DNA of 64,000 nt from NCBI RefSeq assembly GCF_014805625.2, contig NW_023998630.1, forward strand, positions 1,237,559 through 1,301,558, read 5' to 3'. Position 1 is the first letter of the stretch. The number at the start of each line of letters is the position of its first letter. Origin of the DNA: Glossina fuscipes. Taxonomy: Eukaryota; Arthropoda; Insecta; Diptera; Glossinidae. The position numbers were made by a program, and so were the translations under genes. The notes under the pieces were generated by a model, which was given only the letters and a program-made list of their open reading frames with translations, did not search any database and was not told the DNA's origin. Shown in pieces: positions 10,791-24,307 of this stretch.

Positions 10791-11649
10791 TAACGCACTC
10801 GTGCCGCTATGTAGACCATAAAAAGTAAGAAAATTTCTATGGCATAATAAAATATGAAAGTATTTATTGTTGTAGTTTACGAGCACTAACTAATTTGTAC
10901 CTGTTCTTGCCGATTTTGAAAACGGTATCGTTGTTTATCGTTTACCGCAGGCAAACAAACGCTAAGTACAAGTAAAAAAAATAAGATTAATAGCTAAAAT
11001 TTTACATGTGTTTTCATTAATTGATGGCCAAAAACTATAATGTTGAATTCACTACAAATATTGGCCTAAAAATCACGGAAGGCCAATATTTCAATCTAAA
11101 GCTTGAGCTATCCGCCCGGAAACACAAAATAGAATAGACAAAAAACTGAAAGCGAAAGAGGCTGCAAAATAAAAGATTGTGATCATAAAGATAGCATAAA
11201 TATTATCTAAAGTAACATAATTATCATCCTACTGGGCTATCTGACAAACAGGTTTTCTTCTTTTTTATTTACTTGTATTTAAACTTTAAAGTTAAATGAA
11301 TAATGAAGTTAACTGAATACCTGTCACTGAAGGATGAGAAGTGTACTCATTTTGTCAGCATGAAATTCTGAATTGATTAGACAATATCTGCCCGTCTGCG
11401 TGTGTTTTTTATTTTTGGCATACTGGCAGCAGACTTCCCACCAGTGGCCCCATGCAGGGTTCAAAGCCAGCAAAGCTTTCGGATTACCTCGAGAGGGCAC
11501 TTTATGGATTCTTCATCCTCACTATATTGTCCTACCTCCCCCATCCTCGTCGGAGATTAGGGTGGTTGTCGCCTACGTATGGCTTTATATCGAAGCATGT
11601 TTCGCAAAAAACCTAGCTAGCAGGTTCTATTTGCAGAGATCTGAGAAGT
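10791..11649. other. No recognised gene
   Basis: AT-rich spacer. A word resembling the end of the other dispersed repeats (CACTGAAGGATGAGAAGTGT) lies at about 11325. The plus-strand frame at 11373-11771 is the antisense shadow of the retrotransposon that follows. Confidence 0.45.
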
Positions 11650-14335
11650 CTGCTTCTCAAACATGCCAAAGCCGTCCAGACGAGAAACAGTGCAAAGATC
11701 GCATCCGCTTTCCGCTTGTTCGGCAAAGGTCGCATGCATTATCTGTCTGTAAATTGAAGGCGTACAAATAACATGAAAAATTCTCATGACCGGTGAAAGA
11801 TGAAGAAATTAACTTCTCTGTGTTTCCTCCTTCAACCACAGATCTCTCTTAATTGCCGGTATGGATACAGAACTGCTCCTTCAACAGTAGCTCAATGGGT
11901 AACATTTCTGCTAGAACTGCTGCTGAAGTTGAAACTGTGCGGCAAGCTGATTTTATTCTGCTTTCAACTGCCTGAAGCTTTAGTAGGAACTGTTGACTTT
12001 GCAGTACTTTTTCCAAATTACGACGAACGTCTGCATAAGCTACGTTCGAGTTTTCGCCTCGTTTGCTTTGACCCATTCATGTTCATTAGTTTGCACATGG
12101 TGACAGCAGTTGCCAATGCTTTATCCGTAACTCTCTTTATTTGTTTCGTAAAAGCTGACTTAGTATCTAATTACACTCCAAGGTATCTTAAATTGCAACT
12201 GAATTTGATTCCTATCTGCTACTACTTGAGATACCTTTGATACTGGGGACAGCCTTCTATCGGTCACCGTTCACTTTTGCCTACGGTGACTTGTAGTTTC
12301 GACTTACGTACCCACCTACTTATTCGACTTAAGATATTGTTTCCTACAATTTCTATTAGCGAAGTTAACGCTTGCGTACAAGCCTTCAAGCTTACAAGCC
12401 ATGATCAATTTCGTTTCTTTCGGAAGCCCCACGTTGAGCAGGCAGTTATACATAAGATTCCACAGAAAGGGACCTGGAACGAAGCCTTGTGGGACCTCTG
12501 CTGTAATCATGTATTCTTTAATACCGTCACCAGGTTTATATAGTAAGCTTCTATTATAGCATATTATAGTATAGTATAGCAGCTGTCTATCATTTTAACC
12601 AAGTACCGGGAGAAGCCTCGTCTTATTAAACTTTTTATAATAATTTGCCACTCCGTGTTGAAGGTATTTCTGGTGTCTAACGTGATATGCACTATCCTTT
12701 TGCGCGCTTGTTGTTTTGCGCCTCCGTGATCCGTACTTCAAAAGCGTCTATAGTGTGCCGCCGTTTGATAAAGCCAATCTGTTGCTAGACATCTTTTTCT
12801 AAGGTCACCAGGACCAATTTTTCTAGGAGCTTGCCCGCCTTACATGCCAAATCTGAGAAGCAAGTGGTACGTATAACACAGTAAATCCAGCCAAGCATTA
12901 CCAACAAATTGTATTGTTATGAAATTCGCTTTTATAAGATACAGTCCGTATCACTAGATCGTGGATATTTTGATCAAGCGAAATGCACTTCAAAGTTCTT
13001 TAATTTTACTATTTTGTCTTTCACAACAGTAGGAATATTTATTTACAATTTATTTTGGCCGTACTCTCAACTTCTACCTTCTTGCCAGACTAACTCTACT
13101 TTTCAGAAATATTCTATTTATATACAATTTTACAAGCATCTTACTATACCTAAATTTATGGTTTTATTTCTAATCCCAGCCCACTTTTTCTCTAATCGTT
13201 TTCGTCGGCTTGCACCTGCATGAGGCGCCTGCGAATGCTCATTTGGTTTTTCCTTCTTTAAGGAATTTATTATTACGAAAATTACTTAGCTGACATTAAC
13301 TGGATTTGGGATTTTCGTAACAGTATGGTTTCGTTAAGTATTCCAATAAACCCCAGTAATTTTTTCCTTTTCAATGCTCAACAGGTTGTCTAAATTTCTC
13401 TGCAATCCTATCCTCTGACCCTCTATCTTATTCTTGGAAACAGCTCTTCTGTTTACTGTAGTTTATTACTACTATGACGGACTTCTGCGTATTTCTGTAA
13501 GATTCAAGACAATCTCTATTTCCTCTGGCCATTATCGCTTGTCTTTTGGCTTTTGGATACTTGACTCTCAGCCCAGCTTCGCTTCACCAGTATACTCGTT
13601 CTCTTTTTGCTGTTGGACCTCCAACTCTTGGCACACCAATCTCGCACATACTTGTTAAAGTATGCTGCATGTAAACTACGACAGCCTTAACGTCTTTCTT
13701 CCGATGTAGATTAGTGAACTGAAGTTTTTTGGCCAACAGAACTTGTACCTTTCATGATTCAGTTTGCGTGGGTTCCATTTTTTTGTCGTTTTGTACGCTT
13801 GTCGTTCTGCCCTGTTTTCTATGTCAAAAACTATGTACTGGTTATCACTTAAAGTTTCTGCTTCTGCCCCTATCTAAGGCATACGCCAATTTGCTGACAT
13901 TAAAAAAGTTACAGTTATGTCTATTATTGTGCCCTGTATTCCCCAATGAAAAGTGTGGTCGGTGCCAGCGTTGAATACGACAAGATCTACTGATGCAATT
14001 ATTTCACCCTCTGTAATGACCCCTTCGCTGTTTTTTCCGCATGCCATTTTGGTGACTAACTATTAAAATCCCCTACTGTTGTAACTGGTAACTGGAGATG
14101 TTTTTAACGTGTTGTTCTAACCCACCTAATTTACCAGCGAATGTTCCGAAATCTACGTTGGATGAGAAGGACCACCTATAAATTGTAATCCCAGTCATCT
14201 CTGCTACAGCAACGTTTTCGCTTGTTTCATCTGCTTTTCCGATTTCCAGACTAGTATTTCTTATATATTTAGCTGCTTTTTCTGTTGTATCTTGTAAAAG
14301 TAAAAGGTTGGGGGAGCTTTAACTATTATAAAATT
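11650..14335 (-). mobile_element. Decayed non-LTR retrotransposon (R1/Jockey-type LINE)
   Basis: Read on the minus strand from 14335 downwards the order of a LINE ORF2 is visible. First the apurinic-type endonuclease: an N-terminal 'LLLLQDTTEKAAKYI' segment, then 'TVGDFNS' (the conserved G-D-F-N motif) near 14070, and further on 'TFHWGIQGTIIDITV' and 'AEAETLSDNQYIVFDIE' near 13840-13950, which match the C-terminal S-x-I-D-L-T and L-S-D-H-x-Y-I blocks. Then the reverse transcriptase: a 'TLDTRNTFNT' block near 12680 and 'VPQGFVPGPFLWNLMYNCLL' near 12430-12500. The F/Y-A-D-D catalytic box expected about 20 residues later is lost. The C-terminal part includes 'SACRTVSTSAAVLAEMLPIELL' near 11900-12010 and a Cys/His-rich end near 11660-11760. 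Stops and shifts occur throughout. The element is inactive; clade assignment is tentative. Confidence 0.75.
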
Positions 14336-17048
14336 AAACAATTTTCTTTTCAATTATACTATCTCTAAGCGTTCTCTACAACTCCAATAACCATCTGAAT
14401 GGTACGCCCCCTTAACTCTTTCCTGATGTTCTTAGGTATTTTTGAAACTTTCTTTGTAGAATGTTTACTTTAACGGAAAAGCCTAAATTTGCACTGGAAC
14501 TAAGATAGCAACTTCAGTCTGAACTTTCTAAGAAAACGTAAGCGTTTAAAATACTAGTGAATGCTTTGCGTCATTATCGCGCATGGAGGTAGAATTCATT
14601 GGCAAATTGTTAACACGGTATGACCACATATTTAACGAAACCAGTCTGTGCTCCCTCTGTGTAAGATATTAGGAAGAGGCGCTTAAGACCTACCATGTTC
14701 AGTGATTATTGGAGGGTGCTTTACATTGTGGGTTCAACATTTAAGCTGTGCTTAATTTTTGTGTTATTTTAGCCAATTCTGCTAATTAGTATCTTTTCAC
14801 TCCTAATGTACAGTTCAGATGTACCTTCTTTACGCTTGTCTGTCGAAAAAAACCGGATATGGTTCCTGCGAACTCATCGCAAATATCTAGCAAAACTGTA
14901 CCGTTCATTCGCTTCGCAGTGCATCACAACGGAACTTGCTTGAAAATCACAGATTTTATAATGGAAACAATAAATCTTTCCATTAAAGCTGCGTGGGTAT
15001 TAGTTTTGTTTAACTAAATAGCAGTCTTTCACGGCTAACTTGATAAAAAAAAATATTCTGGAGCACTTTATTAATGCCATAGCTACGTTAGCTTTTCTTC
15101 ACTTTTTGAAGCTCATAATGAACCCGTCTACGTACGATAGATATTAACAGAGCAGTTTTAAATAAGCACAATCAAAACCGATTAGGATCTTTTTTAAAAC
15201 TTGTGTCTTTAGCTATACGAATTTATAAATCGTCCTGATCATTCCCCGTGAAATACTTTACTTACGGAAATTCGTTATATGAAAAAAGTCTGCAATTTCA
15301 AAATTTCTCGGGAAAATCGTGAAAAGGTAACAGTATTTCGTCCGACTACATGGAAGTGAACAATTTGCATCCGATGTGCCAATTTTCTGAACCGTATAGC
15401 CTTACACCAAAAAGGCCTAAGCTTCATAAGTTTTTAATATTTTGTAGGGGAAATTGAGTAGAACACATACATCTATCCGTTGTGTCCCACTACGTACTAT
15501 TATAAGGATTCTCATAAAAAGTAAGCCTTCTACTCTACCAATTGTTTTTTATCACGAAAATAGATGAACAGCGATTAGAATAATAATCTTTGACAAGGAA
15601 ATGTATTTTTGATCACATCAATTTACGTTTCGATCGCTCTCGCTTGCAATGCTGTCACGTTGAAGGAAGCTATAATTTCTGGTTTCTAAATAAGAAATTG
15701 TATCAGACGAGGTGGTATAAAGTATTCAATCGGTCGGCCAGGGGTATCTATAATATCTTTATGTATTTTTGTGCTGTTTTCATGACACATTTTAGTATAC
15801 CCTTTGTATACAATAGTCGACAAAGCTTAAAATAAGGAGATAACTCTAAATTTTCTATTGGAATTCTTTCTTTATGGTAGAATTCAATAACATTGGCAAT
15901 TTAAAATAATAATAAATTTTTTAATTAACTGATTATAATAAATAAAAAATTTGTACTGAAAACTTAAATTTCGGTTTCTTTGTGTCCTTGACTATATATC
16001 ATTATTACGTGTAATTTATTTTTACTTTAGTGTGACAAGAGCTACGTTTCAATTTTGAGAAGCTAATTTCGCTTTAGTGATGTTTTAAAACTATCACTGA
16101 AGTTCGTATTATTAGTAAATAAATAAATAAATAGAAAACTTAAAATTCCAATAATAAAATACTTGACCCTTTTAAAGAATATATATTGCTTCCATCGACA
16201 ACACATGTCATTATTCTATTTATTTATTTGTTTGAACAATTATTTATGTATACACTACGTATTTACTTTTATTTTACCTTTCTGAATTCGCAAAGATTTC
16301 AAGCATAACAAATAATTGAACACAAATTGGATGTCGTACATGTTAAGAATTTTTGATTAATATTCTGCTACTCAGTCTTAAATGTTTTAACCACAAGTTA
16401 GCCTTTTAAATGAAATTAACTTAAATGATTACCGTTGAGGTTTATTTTACTCGACAACGAGAACGTGCTCTTTTGATAAACACAAATCAATGGGCAACGT
16501 TACAATTAAAGGTAACATAAAAAGTTCAAATTAGATAAATAGGAAAGTTTTAAAAATAAATTTCTTATCTTTTGAACGACCAATAGTATTGCAGCTGGCA
16601 AAATTCGATTGTACAATATATATTTGCTCGTACTATAACAATCATTGATACGTTTTAAGTTTGCTCTTTTATGTGTGTTTGCTGATTATAATACAAATAG
16701 TAAGTTCTACATTCAGGCTTTACATTTACCACCGAAGAAGGATCGTACATACATTTTATCAAAACGTTTGCAACGCATCAAATTTAAGTCTTTACTAAGC
16801 ATGTTCGTCTGCTCGTCCGTACATTGCTAACTCGCTTACAGAACGGCATAAACTGAGAGCATCTCTAATAAGTAATAAAGGGAACAATATTTGTTCACGC
16901 CCAGAAGCAGCGATCGTTGCAAACTACTTCGGCACATACCATATCGCCTTCTACCTTAAAATTATCTACAATGTATGCATAAAGACATAACACATCAGCA
17001 ATTACTTCAGCTCTCTAAACGAGACCTTCAACTTCGCAAGTTAAGTCA
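14336..17048. other. No recognised gene
   Basis: AT-rich spacer without a convincing coding region. The last 200 bp contain open pieces (for example a 25-codon plus-strand frame starting near 16974, basic and Leu/Gln-rich) that could be a decayed upstream part of the pps-like pseudogene, but no domain is visible in them. Confidence 0.5.
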
Positions 17049-18295
17049 TTGAAAACAATTTCGGATTATAATAAAGCATCTTCATCATCGCACAGCCCGC
17101 GCTCAAGCACGCCGAAGCAGTTGCAAAAATATCTGCAACACCCTTCGATAAGACCCGATAAGATTATCAAAACCCCCGAAGATAAGGTAGCGAAAGAAAA
17201 ACCTGCGAAACGACCATCCAGCCAAGGAGAAAGTAGTAGCAATGCCTCAATTAGCGGCAATAAATTGGATTCTGAACCCATATTTCCGAAAGTAAGACGT
17301 ACACTCAAAGAGCAATTCTTGCAGCGCATGCATGAAAAATTAAAAGCATTTAGTGATAATGAGCAAACCAATAAAACTCGCCAAATATCCAAACTCGTCC
17401 ACAGGAGAGTTTAACGAATTTGCTAAAGCAACTGAAGTAGAAATGTACAATTATTCAGTTGCGATACTGGAAATAAATATAAGGCCAAATATCGTTCGCT
17501 TATGTTTAATATTAACGATCGAAGAAATCAAACGTTGTTCGCTAAGATTTGTGGGAAGTGATTGAAGAAGCATCACCATCGGCAGTAAGAAAAGAATAGT
17601 CGGAAGTTGACTCTTCGCTGGCTCTTCGCATTGAATCAAACTCATCTCTTCTACAGTTCGATAAAGTCAAAGTTAATGAAATGCTAAAGCCATCCACACG
17701 CAGTAAAGAAAAAGAGAAAATTAGAGAACGCGATCACGAAAACGACAGATCGTCAAAAAGTAAAGATCGTCATCGCGATAAATCGCGTTCATGTAAACGT
17801 AGCCGTAGCCATTCGCGAAGCCGCAGTCGCAGTCACGAAAGAAAGAAGCGCCAAAAAAGTTCACATAAATAAGAGAGGCGAGATCGTGTGGAGAGGGGAC
17901 GTGATAGGTTTATCAAAGATTGGCGATAATCATGGCAAGAGGGTCTCTAGTGATAAAAAGTCAAGCAGCACGATCAGACCAGTATCCAGCAGCACAACAA
18001 ATAAAAACAGATATCGTGAAATTGCTACGAACCCCTCCTAATGCCGAATGAATTAGATGTAGTGGGGCGAATTAGTCCCGATACAATTTGGGATTACTTC
18101 TCAAAACTTAAAAAAAGTCCTAATAGAGAAATTATCATCACTCGTTTATCAAAGCGATATATTATAAGCTCAAAATCCAACCGTTTCGCTCAATTGAATG
18201 AAACCGAGCTTCTTAGTATGGTATGGTTGATATAATAATCGAAAAAACTTCTGCTCCCGAAAGTTACGACGAGAAACCGCCCCCTCTGGCTGTGT
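17049..18295 (+). pseudogene. pps-like gene fragment (TFIIS central domain + SPOC), decayed
   Basis: Pieces in three frames match the TFIIS-central/SPOC family (insect Protein partner of snf, vertebrate PHF3/DIDO1), nuclear proteins linked to transcription and RNA processing. The first part, 17049-17400, is Ser/Pro-rich and leads into 'VRRTLKEQFLQRM', the start of the TFIIS central domain. That domain continues after frameshifts with 'EFAKATEVEMYNY' near 17410-17455 and then 'GNKYKAKYRSLMFNINDRRN' and 'QTLFAKICGK' at 17470-17560. A charged Arg-Ser region follows at 17681-17870. The SPOC domain begins at 18041 with 'LDVVGRISPDTIWDYFSKLK' and ends in a Pro-rich tail near 18290. The N-terminal PHD finger of full-length pps is not visible. 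At least three frameshifts and stops rule out function. The closest named gene is chosen from the domain pair; another SPOC/TFIIS gene cannot be excluded. Confidence 0.7.
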
Positions 18296-19689
18296 AAAGT
18301 TATTAACAATTTTAGATTCATAAAATTGCACACAATATAAATACTCAACTAAGAAATATTTCGGATGTGTGAATAGAATTGAGAGTTTATGTATATGCCA
18401 ATGAATTTACGTGTATTAAAAAGAAAAAAGTAGTTATGGCGCTTTCTTCCCAATCTTAATACCGAAATATCCTACTTTTTATTTTTCAGTTTATATTCCT
18501 TTTTCAATTTTAAAAAATTTTCCGTTTATGTAAAGCACTTTATTTGTCCTTAGATCCAAATAATGATTAGATAAGATAGTCATATACTGTTTGAGAATTT
18601 TTCAAACTTCTATCCATAATTTTTCATATACGTTTTGGTTTTAAATTCCTTACCCAAAACGTTTTTTTTTCTTTTCTCAGTAAGTGAAAAGCTACATAAT
18701 GCTTAGCATTCTTTCGATTTCAATTGAAAATTCAGCATATGTCCCTGTCATATAATAAAAATAAAAAAATTTATAATTTGAATTAAAGAAAAACACATTT
18801 GGTTTTCTTCTTAATGCCCGACTTTGGCATTCTACTTTTTGTACCCTAAACCACTTGTGGTAAAGGGTATATTTAGTTAGTGCGGAAATATGTAACACAC
18901 AGAGGAGCTTAAGAGAGACCCACCTTTAATCATAGCAATCGAATCAAAATCGTAATCGGAATTCATTTTAGCTATTTTAAGATAGGTAACTTGTGTTATT
19001 TGTGTGTGTGGATTACTTGTGTTATTTCTGTATTTTATATTTGATAAATCACATATGCTTTGTACACCAAAAATTTATAAAAAAAATACATCTGATTTTC
19101 GTTTCAAGAAAACTGAGTGACTAAAAAACGCGATTATCAAATCATTGTTCGCGCGTTCACATCTGTGCGGTAGAACGTCCTTTGATTACAGATGAGCGCT
19201 CAGAAATCATTGTTAAGTGCGGTAATACATTAAAAACACAACGTCAATACCTTATAAGTTATATTTTGTCAATTTGCAATGCGTAGATCTTGAAAGTTTT
19301 TCGATCAGCCATCTAGCTTTATAAATAAATAATTCAATACGTAAATTAAAAATTATTATCCAGATGAAGAATGTTCCAGTTTACGCGACTCCATGAGGCA
19401 TTCTACAGTGAGTAAACTTCTTGAGTAATAGTCTTTATACCTTATCTCAGTTATGATACAAGTGAAGCTTATATGTCCGTCTGTATAGGCTACAATCTTT
19501 GAGACATTTTCACGAAACTTGGTGGGCCGAAGTATATTAAGGACGCTTTTAAAAATGGTTTGGAACGGATCACTCTTTCAACCATTTCCCGTGCCACGCG
19601 GTATTTTGGAAAGCCCTTATATGAAGAAGCGTAGTGTAGTGTAGAGTATTTAAGGGCGGACCCTGTCCCACTAAAATGTTTTTATTATG
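18296..19689. other. No recognised gene
   Basis: AT-rich spacer. Words shared with the dispersed repeats of the window (for example near 18840-18900 and 19430-19560, with 'ATATGTCCGTCTGT') suggest fragments of those families. No coding region was found. Confidence 0.45.
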
Positions 19690-20110
19690 TACGTTTATTT
19701 AGGTTCAATGTGAGGAAGTGGATTGAACGCCACGTAACCATGTTGTTCAAGCCTGAGGAGACCAGTTTTACATTATCTATGTACATCAAGAGATGGGACG
19801 ACTCAATAACAGTTACAAGATCGTTAATATATAAAAAAGAATAAGATGGGTCCGCAGTGAATGCCTTTAGGAGATTGAAAGGAGTATGATTGATTCTTTT
19901 GATCTTTTTACCAGTTATCCATTGAACTCTGAATTCACCAATTGAATCATGAGAAACATTTACTCCGCAGTGAATGCCTTTAGGGGATTGAAAGGAGTAT
20001 GATTGATTCTTTTGATCTTTTTACCAGCTATCCATTGAACTCTGAATTCACCATTTGAATCACGAGAAACATTTACTCCTTCTTGCAAATAATGCGTCAT
20101 CTGTGTAATT
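19690..20110 (-). mobile_element. LINE reverse transcriptase fragment
   Basis: On the minus strand this encodes part of the reverse transcriptase of a CR1/Jockey-type LINE. 'LYINDLVTVIESSHLLMYID' followed by 'NVKL' matches the family block F-I-N-D-L-x2-V-I-x2-S-x3-L-M-Y-A-D-D-V-K-L; the catalytic Y-A-D-D is changed to Y-I-D-N. Upstream, in a shifted frame, 'KGIHCGPILFFFIY' matches the P-Q-G-S-x-L-G-P-L-L-F block. A stop follows 'LNLNKRT'. The piece is short at both ends and inactive. Part of it is tandemly duplicated. Confidence 0.65.
19851..20079. repeat. 113-bp tandem duplication within LINE fragment
   Basis: The segment starting TCCGCAGTGAATGCCTTTAG at 19851 repeats at 19964 with only a few substitutions. 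Both copies carry the same part of the reverse transcriptase, so the duplication occurred after the LINE inserted. Confidence 0.85.
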
Positions 20111-20879
20111 TTCTTGACTAGGTGATCCCTATAATTCATAATAGCTTTCTGGTGAAAGAAAATTTATTCCCCACAGTCTGTTTTTGTATGATTTTTACTT
20201 ATTTCAATTCAATTATAAAATTTAAGAGTCACTATATTTATCTTTGCTATAATCCATCAGAAACTTTTTGCTAAAAACAAACTATTTAATAGTGCTTTCA
20301 GTTTTATAGTTTATGTGCATAAATTAAAACTGTTTAATGTGACGTAGAAAATTAAGTTATTAAGGTAGGAAAGTAGTCGCTGACAATGCGACAACCACAC
20401 ATACATATACATATATATATATATATACATGTATAGTTGTCGTACATTCAATATGTTAACACAGTTGTCAGCGTAAAGGTTTTGAGTTTTTACAAAAATT
20501 CCATTTTGACATTATTTGTATTAGAGTTTCGTTTATAATTATTAAAATGAAAGGAAATGGTATAAGTATACACATGATGAACGTAAAAACATCATAGTCG
20601 GGAAAGGCTGACCTTTAAGCACCCTAAACCGAAACGCCTAATAAAGCTACTCATTCGTTCTCGTGATAATATAGCAACAATATTTCATAAAGCTCCACAT
20701 GTTAGAGTATTCCTAAGACGTCAGCAAACTTAAATTGCAAAATTTAGCAAACTTCATTTGCTTCCTGAAGATGTTATGATTTTTCATGAGAGCCCTTTCA
20801 TGTGCAGGAATCCAAATTATTAACCTATGTGACGCAGATTCGATAAGGTTAACTTATACTACCTATATACAAAATGCTA
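20111..20879. other. No recognised gene; short TA microsatellite
   Basis: AT-rich spacer. An ACATA/TATATA microsatellite lies at about 20398-20430. No coding region was found. Confidence 0.5.
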
Positions 20880-21340
20880 TCACGAGTCAAATATCAAATT
20901 GAAATACTGAAAACTAAGCCCTTTACTAAATGAATTCGCCTTCCGTAGAAAGAGACCCGATAAACTGATCGCATTAATATAGAATCCTAAAATATTATTA
21001 TTCAACAATTTTGTTAAAAATTGCAATTTTTTTATATAACAACGAAAAAGTGATCGAATGCGAACCATTTTCGATAATATTCGCCCTTGAACGAAAATTC
21101 GCCAGTGCGCTGAATTTCACCAAAATATCGCAAAATGCGACCTGTGGATGAAATACGAAAGGATACGGGCAGACATCAGGCGGGTAACCAGGCAGACGAG
21201 TTAAGTCGATTTAAAAAGTGTTTCTGGATTGATTAACATAATGAAAGGTGAGTTTATTTTCGGTCCTCCTGGATGTTACAGACATGCGCACTAGCTTAAT
21301 ATACACGGTATCACAACTTCTGTAGGGTATAAGTATGGAG
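20880..21340 (+). repeat. Dispersed non-coding repeat, family B, copy 1
   Basis: The central part (ACCATTTTCGATAATATTCG, 'TCGCCAGTGCGCTGAATTTC', 'GGCAGACATCAGGCGGGTAA', 'GAGTTAAGTCGATT') matches, with substitutions and in the same orientation, the stretch at 43590-43910. It ends in 'TTCTGTAGGGTATAAG'. No open coding frame is conserved between the two copies. Confidence 0.5.
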
Positions 21341-24307
21341 ATATAAATATAAACAAAAAAGTAAAATAATACTAATTAATTCAGGTAAAAACTTAATTAA
21401 TTTCAAAACGTAATAAATATTATAAAATAGCAAACTTAATTAAAGTAAATATCAATACTGATTGACGTGAAATCAATTAAAAACAAATTCTAGCTTTATT
21501 CATAGCAATTAATAAAACAGAAACAAAGAGAAAAAAAGTTTACTTCAGCTTAAATTGAACCACCCAACACTTCTCATAGGTTTATTCTATCCAAACGAGA
21601 ATACTGAACGGTAAACAAGCTCTTGCGTCTTTCTTAACCTATTCGACCGCTATGCAGTATTTAGAAACCAAAACAAGTCCTCGTATGCAAGAAGGCTTCT
21701 CCCGCGGCATTTGCTGCATTACATTTGTATGTTTGTCTCTTAGAAAAGTGCTCAGATTTTGTCAACAAAAAAATCTTTCCTCCTCTATACCTCTTCTATT
21801 GAGTGGAATACTACTGCAAAAACCAAAAAACTTGCTCTGTACAAGTAATTACTCCGGTAAACCTTACATATGCAACTAAACCCAAAGAATAGCAGATTGG
21901 CAGCGCATTGAGTATATAAAGCTATAGTTTCTGTTTACTTTCGACTAGTGTATACTCTTCATTTCATCTCCACTGCTATTTTTCTTTTGAATTTCATCTT
22001 CGTCATTGTTTTGTACTTTATAATTTTTATAACGCATCACTTGAAAAAGACTGATCTTATGATATCGCTTTAATACCAAACATTGACCAAAAAAGAGTGA
22101 CAGCGACGAATAAAAACTTGGAATAATACGAAAATTGACAGTGAAAAATTTAAGGCACCGAATCCAGCAATTTCCTGCAACTCGCTTCTGCAAACCAACT
22201 TAATTGGGCTATTAGAATAGCATTCGGAACATGTATATACTCGAATGTTTACGAAATGTTTTCGAATCTATGCATCTTTTCTTTTGATTCTCAAAACATG
22301 ATCTAATAAAAATAAAAAAAGAGATACATAAATAAATTAAAAATTATGTTTTATTAGCTAAATAAAAATCTTAATCCGAAACTATAATAACGAAGAGGCG
22401 AGCTGAAAACCGCTACGGCGTAATGCCGAAAACAATCAGGCAGTCTGTGAAGTATCTTGTGGAAATTTCTTTGCGTTACAATTACAAATGATTGCGTGTA
22501 ACAACAATTTTACTTTGAAACTTTTTCCATTCGAGCATTTGATTAAATACCATATTAAGCCGAATAAGACGATTTATAGATCTACTTAAAATTAGTAAAT
22601 TGAGTTTGATTTCAATTAAATCCACTTCTGTGGTTATCTGCTTTCAACAAAGTGGTATGAGATATTTAATAGTGGGCTGTGTCCTTTTTTTTTACTTTCA
22701 TTTTCTTATAATTGATGCACAAACAAAAAATGCATCTTTTGGAAGTACCACAAAAAATAATGGTGTTTGTAGCTTGCACAATAAAATATGGTGACAATTA
22801 TTTCACTTTCGTTTATCCGACACATGGCTATTCGACCTATATTCAACCTACTTTGCAATCAAGTTTCCTATTAAGTTCCTATTATGTATCTATATATTTC
22901 GGCATATATATATGTATACAGGCGTAGAAGCATATGTCTATTTATTAGCCGTTTCCCACGTATCAACACAATCATCACTAAATGCTGAATATAAGTGCAA
23001 TCTAGTTTCAAAGTCCGATGGTCTTATATAGCCCATATGACTTCAAAAACATGGTTGTAATTAACTTCAATAGAAATCAACATGTCGTTTCCTGATTTCC
23101 GATTGTACTGACAAACTTCACATCAATGCACTGTGCAACCTATACTTTACTGTCGAAAACTTTATGAAATGTTCATTTTTTGGGATTTTTTAATATTGTT
23201 AATTGTTAACAAGAAGATCAACGAATTTTTTTGCCAAATTGCTTGTGGTTTAATCAAAAATGTGCTCCACGCACGTTCGAAAGGCGATTGAAAATTTGGT
23301 AAGGAAAGGAGCGGGACTGGTTTAAAGCTTTAAGAATCAGATTTGGTAAAAATGTACGTAGGCTCTTACCCTTCCTTCTTGGTTGGGCTATGGCGGTTAC
23401 TGTAAAAAATTTGACACGGACTCAATTTATATTTATCTTTGAATGCAGACAAAGAAACGGCCTATATCTCAGATTTAGGTAGGTATGTACATATTCTTTA
23501 GCTTAAGAGCTCGTTTTACTTTTCATAAATGTTTTCGATTTTTTTCGTTATGTATTGATGGAGACTGGAAATTTCAGTGACGTCCGAAATTTGGCAGCCA
23601 ATTTATTTTTTAAAATCAATTTTGATATCCGAAATCTGATTAGAATCATTTTACAACAACATAGTATCTGAAATAAACATCTTATTTATTTAATCTTAAT
23701 TTATGAACCACTACAAGTGGTGCTGGGTATAAAAGTGCATATGTAGAAAAATACCGATAATGCATTTTTAGCTATTGTTTTCTTCATTACTTCGGTCTTC
23801 TTCTGTTTGGTTCATCGTATCAAAATTTTTAGCACCATTTTATCTTGCATTTTATTTTTTAATAATTTCTCAACTGCTTAATGATTTCATTACTTGTTAT
23901 CACTATTTATTTGTTTTCATTTTCTACTCCTTCACTATTCCTTTTTCTTTATCTTACACAATTTCATGCTTCCTAACCACTTGCGAAAGTTCGATAGTTC
24001 AATAAAAGCAAATGATGTTAAAACACCGCATGCGGAAATTCCTAACGAAGTCGTACTCGACGTTTATTTTTTTACTGAAGGGCCTGTGTTAATTTCTTCT
24101 TTATTATCATTAATAGCTTCCTAAGTCTTCCTGACTTCATGAACAACAGCATCCGAAAATTTCTAAATTCATTTTTTTAAGCAATATTTTGAAACCGTCA
24201 TCATACACGCAGGCCCTTTCGGCTTCTTCACAACTACGCTTAATTCTGACCTTTATATTCTTTTGTTTGGGATATGCTCTGCAGGCCCTCCAGCAGATTT
24301 TTTCTAA
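21341..24307. other. No recognised gene
   Basis: AT-rich spacer with short chance frames only. Short runs of TA repeats lie at about 22900-22920. Nothing identifiable as a gene, RNA or complete transposon was found. Confidence 0.5.

Noticed and set aside
17681..17872. Independent RS-rich splicing-factor-like ORF
   Set aside because: It lies in order between the TFIIS and SPOC parts of the pps-like fragment and is better explained as part of that pseudogene.
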